From: Bombella pluederhausensis
Lineage (GTDB): Bacteria > Pseudomonadota > Alphaproteobacteria > Acetobacterales > Acetobacteraceae
Assembly: GCF_026385525.1 (NCBI RefSeq)
Contig: NZ_JANIDY010000002.1
Span: 62,001 to 126,000, forward strand
Length of the DNA: 64,000 nt
Direction: 5' to 3'
This document shows, piece by piece, positions 51,883 to 60,503 of the stretch (the first letter of the stretch is position 1; the number at the start of each line of letters is the position of its first letter). The notes under the pieces are model-generated. The model had not been told where the DNA came from. It saw only the letters and a program-made list of their open reading frames with translations, and made no database searches. Position numbers and translations under genes: made by a program.

Positions 51883-52686
51883 TTAGTCCAGCGGGCGGGT
51901 CAGCTCGTACAGGGCTACGGCAGAAGCGTTGGAGACGTTCAGGCTCTCCATCGGGCCGGACATGTAGATCGAGGCGATTTCATCGCAGGTTTCCCGTGTC
52001 AGGCGGCGCAGACCGGCCCCTTCGGCACCCAGAACCAGAGCGACACGGCGTTCGCCAAGCTGGTTGCGGTCCAGTCTTGTCCCGCCTGCATCCAGCCCTA
52101 CGACCCAGAAGCCGGCCTTCTGAAGCCCCTGCAACGCACGGGAAATATTGGTTTCCCGGATGATGGGTACAACATCCAGCCCGCCGGAAGCAGCCTTGGC
52201 CATGGTGCCGGTTTCATCAGGTGTGTGACGGTCCTGCACCAGAAGGGCAGCGGCCCCGAAGGCAGCGGCAGAGCGCAGGATGGCTCCGATATTGCGGGGG
52301 TCCGTCACCTGATCCAGCACCAGAATGGGGCCGGGACGGTCGATGACGTCCACGATTGCGGGGTTGTCCAGCGGTTCGACATTCAGGCAGACGCCCTGAT
52401 GCACGGCGTCCTTGCCGCAGAGGGCATCCAGCTCTTCCCGGCTGACGATACGGGGCTGATGTGCTGTGTCGGGCAGGGAGTCAGCGGTTTCTTTTGTAGC
52501 CAGAAGGCTATAGATGATTCGTGCTGGATTCAGGAGGGCAGCCTCCACGGCATGCTGACCGTAGATCCAGTAGCCTTTGCCAGTGGCGGGGGCTCCGTGT
52601 TTGGTCGTGCTGCGGCGGGAGCGGTTGCGGGAGAGATTTTGCGCCTCGGGCAGGGCCACACGGCGGGAGGATGATTTTCTAGCCAT
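51883..52686 (-). CDS. rlmB: 23S rRNA (guanosine-2'-O)-methyltransferase RlmB (SpoU family)
   Basis: The product (267 residues from ATG 52686) is a knotted SPOUT methyltransferase that methylates G2251 in the 23S P loop. A basic disordered head is followed by Y-G-Q-H-A-V-E-A-A-L, then the SpoU domain: L-D-Q-V-T-D-P-R-N-I-G-A-I-L-R-S-A-A-A-F-G, L-V-L-G-A-E-G-A-G-L-R-R-L and S-L-N-V-S-N-A-S-A-V-A-L-Y-E. AAGGA lies ahead of the chosen start; ATG 52722 upstream is less likely. Confidence 0.92.
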   Translation of the reverse strand: MARKSSSRRVALPEAQNLSRNRSRRSTTKHGAPATGKGYWIYGQHAVEAALLNPARIIYSLLATKETADSLPDTAHQPRIVSREELDALCGKDAVHQGVCLNVEPLDNPAIVDVIDRPGPILVLDQVTDPRNIGAILRSAAAFGAAALLVQDRHTPDETGTMAKAASGGLDVVPIIRETNISRALQGLQKAGFWVVGLDAGGTRLDRNQLGERRVALVLGAEGAGLRRLTRETCDEIASIYMSGPMESLNVSNASAVALYELTRPLD

Positions 52687-52761
52687 AATCCTTTGTATAA
52701 TCTTTCCTGATCGCATTGACATAGTAAGAAATGCATATTATCACACGCACATCCTGAGTTC

Positions 52762-52847
52762 GGAGGGGTGCCCGAGTGGCTAAAGGGGGCGGACTGTAAA
52801 TCCGCTGGCGTACGCCTACGTTGGTTCGAATCCAACCCCCTCCACCA
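52762..52847 (+). tRNA. tRNA-Tyr (anticodon GUA)
   Basis: An 86-base class II tRNA with CCA. The acceptor GGAGGGG pairs with CCCCTCC, the anticodon stem CGGAC-type arm encloses TGTAAA with GTA as anticodon, a long variable arm (TGGCGTACGCCTACG) follows, and the T arm is GTTGGTTCGAATCCAAC. It lies immediately before the restriction-modification operon. Confidence 0.96.
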
Positions 52848-53004
52848 GGATGTTTTTCCCTGAAAAAATTTTTATGTTGTAGCCTTGTGAGGTAGTAGCT
52901 GTCTTTTTCTGTTATGGGGACAGGGACACGTGCCCGGTAGACCTTGATTTGTGCAGGGGACCGGGTACAGCCTTGGACTGCTGGTCCCTTCGACACTTCA
53001 TATT
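52848..53004. other. Gap between tRNA-Tyr and the restriction-modification operon
   Basis: No gene is seen. GTGCCCGGT (about 52930) and ACCGGGTAC (about 52961) form a near-perfect inverted repeat (one G-T pair) that may fold at the end of the hsdR transcript. No copy of the tRNA 3' end was found here or next to hsd's far end. Confidence 0.35.
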
Positions 53005-56000
53005 TTACGATTGCGATGCGGCAGTGGTTTTGTCCGTAACAGGTTCAAACGAACGGACGATTGAGAGGAGGGTTTGAGTCTCCTCCTTGCCAAACAATCC
53101 ACTGACGCCGTGCATGTTGATGTCTGTAAAAGGGCTTTCAAACAGAGTGGCAGGAGACAGGAAGCCATTTTCACAGAGACTGCTGATGACAAGTTCCAGG
53201 AACTCAATCTGATCGGCTGTCAGTGGCTGATGGCTCTGGATGAAACTGTCGAAAGCCTGACGGGCACAAACACGGTCCAGTCCCGTCAGAGCACGAAGAA
53301 AGCGTACGAGGCCGCCTTCTGCTTCTATATCTGCCCGTATAGTGTCATCCATGGCCAGGGCACCCTGTTGAAGGAGCTGTTCGAGGGCCTGAAGGTCCTG
53401 TTGTGTCAGAGGTTCGCCACGGCGGATTTTCAGGAGGCTTGCATGGTCAAGATGAGCATCAAGAAACTTCCGGACCTGCCGTTTGAAACGGTTTTTATCG
53501 ACACTTGTATTAGTAAGTGTCAGAGATACTGCCTCTGATGGGCCGCGTTCATCCTGAAAAGATGTATATAATATGGGGTTGGTTTTTGTCTCAATGAGCT
53601 GGACGAGTGTCCGGAGACGGCAGCGCACATCTTCCAGCATGTCGACAGTGATACCTTCCCACCATGCAGCATTCTGTAGCTCACTGATCAGAGGCAGTTC
53701 GTGTTTGACGAGGGGGATGTTGGCAAGTCCCTCCAGAGCGGAGGCAACCTGACATATCTGTTTCTGGATACCGACAAAACTGGCTGCTTTTTGCAGTAAG
53801 GCCAGTTGTCCCCGTATTATGAGAAGATCGAACTGTTTGGCGGGCAGATTGTCTTCCGGTTCACGGAAGGCGGTGGGGAGAGCTGCCAGTTCATCCGCCA
53901 GAACTGTACGATCCTCGGCGCTCAGGGTGGCCCATGCATCGTCAGACTGGAAGCGCTCCAGAACACGAAGGTGGGGGCGTACAAGGACATTATTGGGATT
54001 CAGGGCTTGCACCTCGTTGCGCAGACGGGTTTTCAGGCTGTTTTGTAGGGTAGTGTGTTGGTCCTGTGCAGTTTCAAGGGCGGCAAGTAAATCCAGCCGT
54101 GAGCAGAACAGACGTTCATTCAGGGAAGGTTGTGGGGCGACTGCGGGGCGTTTCAGTTCCGTGTTGAATGTTTTCAGATTGTCGTAATAGTCAAAGATGC
54201 GGAAGCGGGTCTTGTCTTCACCGGGGCCAAAGAGATCGGGGCACAGTCGTGTTCCCCTTCCGATCATCTGCCAGAACTTCGTATGAGAGTAAACGGGGCG
54301 GAAGAACACCAGATTGACGATTTCCGGGATGTCGATCCCTGTATCCAGCATATCCACGGAGACTGCGATCTGAGGATCACTGTCGGATTTTGAGAAATCA
54401 TCAATCAGGCTTTGAGCGTGGGAGATGGAGTAGTCAATCTGTTGGGCAAAATGGCCCTTTAGTTCCGGATAATTGATGTTGAAGCGGTCTATGATGGCTT
54501 GGGCGTGGCGACTGGAGCGGGCAAAGATGATGGTTTTGCCCAGTTTGTTGCCATTCTCTACATGGATGCCTTCTGTCATGAGCTGTTCGATGACGAGATC
54601 AATCGTATCGGCATTGAAGATGGATTTATTGAAATCACTGCCTTCCAGCTGAGTGGGCAGGTCGCCTTCATCACCCCATTCCAGAGCTGCCCATTGTTCT
54701 TTTTCTTCATCACTCAGCTCATCGTAACGTAGTCCATCCCGGGGGAGACGTAGCGAGGAGGCGATCCCTTCCGGCGGGACAAGCATCCCATCTGCAATGG
54801 CGTCTTCCAGATCATAGACATCTGTTGGCGTGCCCGTTTTCAGGTCAAAAAGCTGATAGGTGTCGCGGTCGATTTCATCGCGGGGTGTTGCGGTCAGGCC
54901 GATCAGAAGACTGTCAAAATAGGAAAAAAGAGCCTTATACTTGCGATAGATGGAGCGGTGTGCTTCATCGACAATGATGAGGTCGAAATGACCGGGGCCG
55001 AAGCGGCGGATATCACCGTCCATCTCCTCCAGTTTGCTGATCATGCTCTGGTAAGTGGAGAATATGACATGCGCCCCTGTAACCGTATCGGTAGAGCTGC
55101 GTGATACTTTGAGAAGATTGGCAAGAGGAGCCGTAGGCAGATGCTCTCTGAAGGCTCGTTCCGCCTGTTCAACAAGGGCAACACGGTCGGCCAGAAACAG
55201 GACATTCCGTATCCTGTTGGCACGCATGAGTTGATCAATCAGGGCAATTGTCGTGCGGGTCTTGCCCGTACCTGTTGCCATGACGAGCAGCGCCTTACGC
55301 CGGTGATCCTGCTCAAAACTTTCGCCAACGCGGCCGATGGCCCGTATCTGATAGAAGCGGTCCACGATTTTCGTGGAGACTGGAATTTCGGCGAGGGGAC
55401 GGCAGGTCTGACGGCGCTGGATGATGCGCTCTATTTCATCTTTCTTGAAGAAGCCTTCCACCTGCCGCGGGGGATATGTGTGATCATCCCACAGCCAATG
55501 CTCATAACCGTTCGTGCAGAAGATGAGGGGGCGCTGGCCGTAGGTTTTTTCGAGGCAGTCAGCATACAGCTTCGCCTGATGCTGGCCTGCTTTTGCGTTT
55601 TTGCGGGTTGATTTGGCTTCCACGAGCGCGAGCGGTTTGCCGTCATCTCCCCAGAGGACGTAATCCACACGTCCCTGACCGCTGCTGCTGGGCATCCCTG
55701 TAACCGGGAACTCCTGATCGTCAGCTCCCTCCAGTGACCAGCCTGCTTCTTTTAGCAGAAGGTCAATGAGAAGGCTGCGGGTCGTCGCTTCGTCATAATT
55801 GTGCCGGTCTGGTATTTTCTGGCTGGCAAGGCGTAATGCTTCTACCTCTGCACGGACGGCAGCAAGTTCTTCTTCTGCTTTCCTGCGACCTTCTTCGGAC
55901 TCAAACTGTTTTCTTTCTGCTTCTCGTCGGAGTTGTTCTTCCTTGTCCAGTTCCTTCCGCATTTCCTGTATCTGGCTGACAGTGGAAGCGGTGATGGTGA

Positions 56001-56442
56001 GCGTTTCTTCCAGTTTTGTGGGGTCGAACTGCAGGGTTTCGGTAGGTCTTGCTGAACGGTTATAGGTGCGGGCCAGCCAGTAGGCGATGTGAAAGAATTC
56101 GCTGACTGTCGATTTGGAATCATGCTGTGTAATGGGCCTATGGTCATGGGCTGCACGGTTCCCCTGATCCTTCACATAGCGTGCCTTGCAGGTCAGGGTG
56201 GGGCCGACAAGCTGGTAGAATGAATCGGTACCGAGTTTCTGGGCAAGGGTTGTTTCCCGAAGGATCAGGTTTTCCCGAGCAAGGAAAGGTTCGTTTGTGT
56301 AGAGCCAGTTGATGGCGGTCTCTAGTGCGAGACGTGTCCAGAAGCAGGCCCCTCGTGGGTCGGACAGGGCTGCCTGTTCTGCTTTTGTGGCATATTTGTA
56401 GATGATCGGGAAATCGGTCTTTAGAAATGTGAATTGATGCAT
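53005..56442 (-). CDS. hsdR: Type I restriction enzyme R subunit (HsdR)
   Basis: The 1145-residue product is the motor and nuclease subunit of a type I restriction enzyme. Residues 1-125 form a DUF4145-like helical domain (Q-G-N-R-A-A-H-D near 94-100), 155-205 a charged coiled coil, then the nuclease site V-D-Y-V-L-W-G-D-D-G-K-P-L-A-L-V-E-A-K (260-277, PD-ExK type). Helicase motifs follow: M-A-T-G-T-G-K-T-R near 389-397, V-D-E-A-H-R-S near 491-497, L-T-A-T-P, Q-M-I-G-R-G-T-R-L. The C-terminus is EcoEI-type. It is the last gene of the operon, 51 bases after hsdS. Confidence 0.95.
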   Translation of the reverse strand: MHQFTFLKTDFPIIYKYATKAEQAALSDPRGACFWTRLALETAINWLYTNEPFLARENLILRETTLAQKLGTDSFYQLVGPTLTCKARYVKDQGNRAAHDHRPITQHDSKSTVSEFFHIAYWLARTYNRSARPTETLQFDPTKLEETLTITASTVSQIQEMRKELDKEEQLRREAERKQFESEEGRRKAEEELAAVRAEVEALRLASQKIPDRHNYDEATTRSLLIDLLLKEAGWSLEGADDQEFPVTGMPSSSGQGRVDYVLWGDDGKPLALVEAKSTRKNAKAGQHQAKLYADCLEKTYGQRPLIFCTNGYEHWLWDDHTYPPRQVEGFFKKDEIERIIQRRQTCRPLAEIPVSTKIVDRFYQIRAIGRVGESFEQDHRRKALLVMATGTGKTRTTIALIDQLMRANRIRNVLFLADRVALVEQAERAFREHLPTAPLANLLKVSRSSTDTVTGAHVIFSTYQSMISKLEEMDGDIRRFGPGHFDLIIVDEAHRSIYRKYKALFSYFDSLLIGLTATPRDEIDRDTYQLFDLKTGTPTDVYDLEDAIADGMLVPPEGIASSLRLPRDGLRYDELSDEEKEQWAALEWGDEGDLPTQLEGSDFNKSIFNADTIDLVIEQLMTEGIHVENGNKLGKTIIFARSSRHAQAIIDRFNINYPELKGHFAQQIDYSISHAQSLIDDFSKSDSDPQIAVSVDMLDTGIDIPEIVNLVFFRPVYSHTKFWQMIGRGTRLCPDLFGPGEDKTRFRIFDYYDNLKTFNTELKRPAVAPQPSLNERLFCSRLDLLAALETAQDQHTTLQNSLKTRLRNEVQALNPNNVLVRPHLRVLERFQSDDAWATLSAEDRTVLADELAALPTAFREPEDNLPAKQFDLLIIRGQLALLQKAASFVGIQKQICQVASALEGLANIPLVKHELPLISELQNAAWWEGITVDMLEDVRCRLRTLVQLIETKTNPILYTSFQDERGPSEAVSLTLTNTSVDKNRFKRQVRKFLDAHLDHASLLKIRRGEPLTQQDLQALEQLLQQGALAMDDTIRADIEAEGGLVRFLRALTGLDRVCARQAFDSFIQSHQPLTADQIEFLELVISSLCENGFLSPATLFESPFTDINMHGVSGLFGKEETQTLLSIVRSFEPVTDKTTAASQS

Positions 56443-56493
56443 GATTGTTTTTCCTGAGAAAAGGGATGGGCGTTGGGTGAGGAAGCAGGGCGG

Positions 56494-57621
56494 TTATAAC
56501 TCTCCTCGAAAAGCCCGTTGCTGGAGAGACTGAAACAGCATTTCCTGCTTTGCCAGTGCCTGCCTGTGATGTTCCTGAAGTGCTTCAAGCTTTGCAATTC
56601 GGGCAGCAAAACGCTCCTGTTCTGCGAGGGGTGGGAGGGGGATGGGAATTTGTCTAGTATTTTTTTGATTTAGTTTGGGCACGGTAGTACCTGATATGAA
56701 TGGTGTCAGGTCGGTCTTGTTAAGAAAAAATATTAGAAAGCTATCGATTATTTTTTTTCTATTGGGCTTGAGGACGTGTGCATGGTTATTTACCCATGTC
56801 TTTCCTGAGATGGGGTAAGCACTTTTTTCTAATTTCCCCCATTTAGCTCCATCTTCACCAAGTAAGACTAGGGGCTCATTAAAAATGTAGTTATCAACAT
56901 AGTCAAGAATTCCAGTTGCTCCGTAATATGGGAAAATTCCGGGGGTGCGATCTTTTTTCGTTATGGGGCGGCGCATATTATCTAGTATGTCCACAATATT
57001 TTCTAATTTCGTAATATGTATATTTTTATTGTGTTGTTCAATATGTCCAAACATATCATGAAAAATAGCTTCTCCCAGTACATCCAGTTTCTTTAAGGCG
57101 TGTCTACGAAGCTGGCATAGGTCATATGCTTTATCCAGAATGGCAGCGATGCGTTTCTGTTCTGAAAGAGGTGGGAGAGGAATAGAAATACGTTGGATGG
57201 CAGATTTGGAAAGTTCTTTAAATGTTGCACCGCTTCCCATTGCCTGTAGGTGCGCCTTGTTATGATTCAGCCACCAATATAGAAAGTTGGCATCAAGTCG
57301 ATTGGAAGGAAGGAAGCTTTTGAAGCCCTGATTGGTGGCCATTGGAACGCTGTTGATGGCGATATGGCCAATTGGAGCACGGGATGAAAATAAGACTGAT
57401 CCAGCAGGTAATAATTCGGCGGAGCTATTCTGTATTCCGAGCTCCGTAAGTGTCCTTTCTGTTTTAGAAATATATTTCTCCTGCAAGTTACTGAGGTCTT
57501 TGGGCGTTGCCCATTTAATGTCACCACCCCAAAATTCTGACCGCGTACTCTTTGGGGTTCCACCGCTAATGATTTGTGTGACACTATCCAATTTCACCAT
57601 TGGCCACGTCTGTGCGGTCAT
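56494..57621 (-). CDS. hsdS: Type I restriction-modification specificity subunit (HsdS)
   Basis: The 375-residue product sets DNA recognition. It has two target recognition domains, each closed by a conserved helix: I-P-L-P-P-L-S-E-Q-K-R-I-A-A-I-L-D-K-A near residue 150-170 and I-P-L-P-P-L-A-E-Q-E-R-F-A-A-R-I near 330-345. The second domain (coding bases about 56680-57060) is much richer in A+T and in Asn, Ile and Lys than the rest, a sign of separate origin. The start overlaps the hsdM stop by four bases (ATGA). Confidence 0.94.
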   Translation of the reverse strand: MTAQTWPMVKLDSVTQIISGGTPKSTRSEFWGGDIKWATPKDLSNLQEKYISKTERTLTELGIQNSSAELLPAGSVLFSSRAPIGHIAINSVPMATNQGFKSFLPSNRLDANFLYWWLNHNKAHLQAMGSGATFKELSKSAIQRISIPLPPLSEQKRIAAILDKAYDLCQLRRHALKKLDVLGEAIFHDMFGHIEQHNKNIHITKLENIVDILDNMRRPITKKDRTPGIFPYYGATGILDYVDNYIFNEPLVLLGEDGAKWGKLEKSAYPISGKTWVNNHAHVLKPNRKKIIDSFLIFFLNKTDLTPFISGTTVPKLNQKNTRQIPIPLPPLAEQERFAARIAKLEALQEHHRQALAKQEMLFQSLQQRAFRGEL

Positions 57622-59153
57622 CCCAGCATCTCCTTCAGGGCGGCCATTTCAGCGGTGATGCTGGCATCCAGCTCATTCAGTTCGGCCAGAAGTTCGGTAG
57701 GAGTGGGATAATTGATTTCTTCCTGCTCGATCATTTTATATCGGCTCATGGAAAGATCATAATCTTTGGCCGCTATATCTTCCTTGGGGACAAGAAAGCT
57801 TTGAGCCGTGCGGGGGCGGTCAGCTTCTGCTGTCAGGGCGTTCCAGCGGGTGAGTATGTCAGGCAGGTTGTTTTTTTCGTGCCCGGTATCGCCCAGCGGG
57901 TGAGCGGGGGTAGGGCCAAGCTGCTCCGGGTCCAGAAGGGGCGTGCGTTTGTCGTCCAGAGAAAAGCCATCGGCCTGCATGTCGTAGAACCAGACATTGT
58001 CCGTCCCGCCAACGCCTGTTTTGGTAAAGAGGATGATCCCGCAGGATACACCAGCATAGGGGCGGAAAACGCCGGATGGCAGTTTGATGATGCCTTCCAG
58101 TTTGTGGGATTCGACCAGTGTCTTCCGTATTTTCTTGTGAGCGGCTGAACTGCCGAACAGGACGCCTTCCGGCACGATGACAGCTGCACGGCCACCCACT
58201 TTCAGGAGGCGGAGAAAAAGGGTCAGAAAGAGCAGCTCGGTTTTCTTCGTCTTGCTGAACTGAAGAAGATTTTTTGCGACTGTTGTTTCATCCAGTGACC
58301 CCTTGAAAGGGGGATTGGCGAGGATAAGAGAATAGAGGTCTTCATCCTTGCCATGACGTTCAGACAGGCTGTCCCGGTAGGAAACTTCAGCATTGTCCAG
58401 TCCGTGCAGAAGCATGTTCATGGAGCCGATGCGGAGCATCGTGGCATCAAAGTCGAACCCATGGAACATATGGTTCAGGAAATGGTCACGCTGTTCCGCA
58501 TTACGCAGCATCTGGGGTTCGTGATGACGGAGATATTCCCCGGCTTCCATGAGAAAGCCGCATGTGCCAGCGGCAGGGTCACAGATGGTGTCTGCTGGAG
58601 TAGGCCGCCTTAGCGCGACCATGAGCTGTATGATGTGCCGGGGGGTGCGGAACTGGCCATTGGTACCAGCACTGGCCAGCTTGCCGAGCATGTACTCGTA
58701 CACATCGCCTTTTGTGTCCCGGTTTCCCATTTCCAGCTTATCCAGCATGGCCACGGCTTTGGCCAGAAGGCTGGCACTGGAGAAGCCAAGCCGTGCATCC
58801 TTCATGTGCTGGCCGTAGGATGAGCCTTTCTCTCCCAGAGACCGCAGGAAGGGGAAGACGTGCTCATCCACAACCCGCATCATTTCACGGGATTCAAAAT
58901 TTTTGAAACGGGACCAGCGGAGGTTGCTGTAAGGCTCTCCCTCCTCATCCGTCCCTGCGGGGAAGATGGGGTTCGTGATGGGCTCGCCAAGCGTTTCCGC
59001 TCTGGTTTCCATGGCCAGTTGCAGATCATCCAGACGCTTTATGAAGATCAGAAAGGTCAGCTGTTCAATGACGGACAGGGGATTGGAAACACCACCAGAG
59101 TGGAAAGCGTTCCATATCTGGTCAATCTGATTGCGGATCTGTCCTGTCAGCAT
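57618..59153 (-). CDS. hsdM: Type I restriction-modification DNA methyltransferase subunit (HsdM)
   Basis: The 511-residue product is the N6-adenine methyltransferase subunit. After the helical HsdM_N domain (I-D-Q-I-W-N-A-F), SAM motif I reads D-P-A-A-G-T-C-G-F-L near residue 195 and catalytic motif IV is L-A-N-P-P-F-K-G-S at about residue 280. With HsdS it methylates host DNA and with HsdR cuts unmodified DNA. AAAGGAAG lies ahead of the start. Length is typical. Confidence 0.95.
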   Translation of the reverse strand: MLTGQIRNQIDQIWNAFHSGGVSNPLSVIEQLTFLIFIKRLDDLQLAMETRAETLGEPITNPIFPAGTDEEGEPYSNLRWSRFKNFESREMMRVVDEHVFPFLRSLGEKGSSYGQHMKDARLGFSSASLLAKAVAMLDKLEMGNRDTKGDVYEYMLGKLASAGTNGQFRTPRHIIQLMVALRRPTPADTICDPAAGTCGFLMEAGEYLRHHEPQMLRNAEQRDHFLNHMFHGFDFDATMLRIGSMNMLLHGLDNAEVSYRDSLSERHGKDEDLYSLILANPPFKGSLDETTVAKNLLQFSKTKKTELLFLTLFLRLLKVGGRAAVIVPEGVLFGSSAAHKKIRKTLVESHKLEGIIKLPSGVFRPYAGVSCGIILFTKTGVGGTDNVWFYDMQADGFSLDDKRTPLLDPEQLGPTPAHPLGDTGHEKNNLPDILTRWNALTAEADRPRTAQSFLVPKEDIAAKDYDLSMSRYKMIEQEEINYPTPTELLAELNELDASITAEMAALKEMLG

Positions 59154-59237
59154 GGGGCTTCCTTTCTGGCTGGCCGTGTTGTCTTTTTTAATCAGGGCGG
59201 CAGGAGAAAGTAAATGGAGGCGGTAGCGTAGGGCTGT

Positions 59238-60350
59238 TCAGCCAAATACTGGATAAAAGGGACGGTGCCAGTCTTCATGGGGATTGTACATCATGATGGT
59301 GATGAAGGTTGGAAGAAAGGTACCGAGTACCGTGGCGGCATGTTCGACAGGCTGGCGATTGAGGCTGCTCTGCCATGTAGCACCCCCGTAGAGAAGCTGA
59401 CTGCGCAGGACATGCAGCCGGTCAAACAGGATGCTCAGCACATCAGTGGCGTTTTCTGCCCTGATGGCAGCTTCGTAATGACTGACAGAGAGATGAAAAT
59501 GTTTTTCCCAACCTTCATGACTGTCATGTCCATGTTTATGGTGCCAGTATGATGCAAAAAGGTAGTGATCCTCACTAAGGCCACGAATGGCAGGGAGCAG
59601 TTTGTCCCATAAATGGGTTTGCAGGATTTGGTCTGTGTCATGCTCGATCAGTTTCTGAAGAAAGCTGTCACGGATGGCTTTCTGATCTTCATGGCTGGCA
59701 GAACTTTCCCGGTCATCGGTGTAAAGGGCGCTCATGGCAATCCAGAGTGATATGACCTTTCCATCGGTATCATTCTGAATGCTGTCTGCCCGTCCAACCC
59801 AGCTGATGGCACGGTAGGTCCGCAGGGCCAGAGTGGAGGGTAGGGTCCCTCTCAGGTTTTGGTAATCCAGCCGTAGCCTGTCTGTTTGGGATGGTTCAGC
59901 CTGACGGACAGGGCTGTTGATGAAGTGTGTGTTGCCCTCATGCCGCGAAGGCCCCTGATATGGCGGCGTAGCCGGGGTGTTTTCCGTGACTTCATAGCGG
60001 CAGTCATCATCCGACAGGAAAAGATCGTCCCGGTTCTGCCAGAGCCATTCATCGCAATAGAGGATGGTCCAGTCCGGGAGTTCAGATTTTAGGTTTTTTG
60101 CAATGGTCAGCCCGGTAGCTGTAAAACCTTTCAGGTCAAAAGGGGCTCGGTCTTTTTTGGGCAGGTAATATTCAAAATTATCGGTAAGGCGTATCCACTC
60201 ATCCAGCCTTGTGCGGAGCTGGTTCGTTATGGGCAGGTCCTCCAGAAGAATGGGCTGGCCATCGCTTGTCCAGACAGATTCTGTCAGATCGCCTCCAAGA
60301 ACAAGGCATTTATCATCGGGCAGGTCAGGTTCATCCGTTATCTGGTTCAT
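59238..60350 (-). CDS. HEPN-like (Apea-type) protein, first gene of the hsd operon
   Basis: The 370-residue product is not a standard subunit. Residues ~175-370 resemble Apea-like HEPN proteins: Y-R-A-I-S-W-V-G-R-A-D, V-I-S-L-W-I-A-M-S-A-L-Y, then L-H-V-L-R-S-Q-L-L-Y-G-G-A-T-W near 312-326 and I-M-M-Y-N-P near the end. HEPN RNases use RxxxxH; here the matching site is R316-S-Q-L-L-Y321, so the histidine is a tyrosine. The N-terminal ~130 residues match nothing I know. It lies 84 bases upstream of hsdM on the same strand, so it is probably transcribed first. An accessory defence or regulatory role is inferred from context only. Confidence 0.6.
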   Translation of the reverse strand: MNQITDEPDLPDDKCLVLGGDLTESVWTSDGQPILLEDLPITNQLRTRLDEWIRLTDNFEYYLPKKDRAPFDLKGFTATGLTIAKNLKSELPDWTILYCDEWLWQNRDDLFLSDDDCRYEVTENTPATPPYQGPSRHEGNTHFINSPVRQAEPSQTDRLRLDYQNLRGTLPSTLALRTYRAISWVGRADSIQNDTDGKVISLWIAMSALYTDDRESSASHEDQKAIRDSFLQKLIEHDTDQILQTHLWDKLLPAIRGLSEDHYLFASYWHHKHGHDSHEGWEKHFHLSVSHYEAAIRAENATDVLSILFDRLHVLRSQLLYGGATWQSSLNRQPVEHAATVLGTFLPTFITIMMYNPHEDWHRPFYPVFG

Positions 60351-60503
60351 GATCTGTTACGTTGTCGCCTGGTGTTGAAAATCAGGTAGAGAGGCGTGTG
60401 GGTCCCAACTGTTTTGCTGAGAGTAGGCATGTTAGTATTTTTTTCATGATAACGACCAGTTTTGACGATCATGTTTGGAGCTGGTCAGAAGGAGCGCACG
60501 GTC

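Noticed and set aside
52848-60500. Direct repeats of the tRNA-Tyr 3' end as attachment sites
   Set aside because: No second copy of the T arm/acceptor sequence was found on the far side of the hsd operon within the window, and no integrase gene is present.
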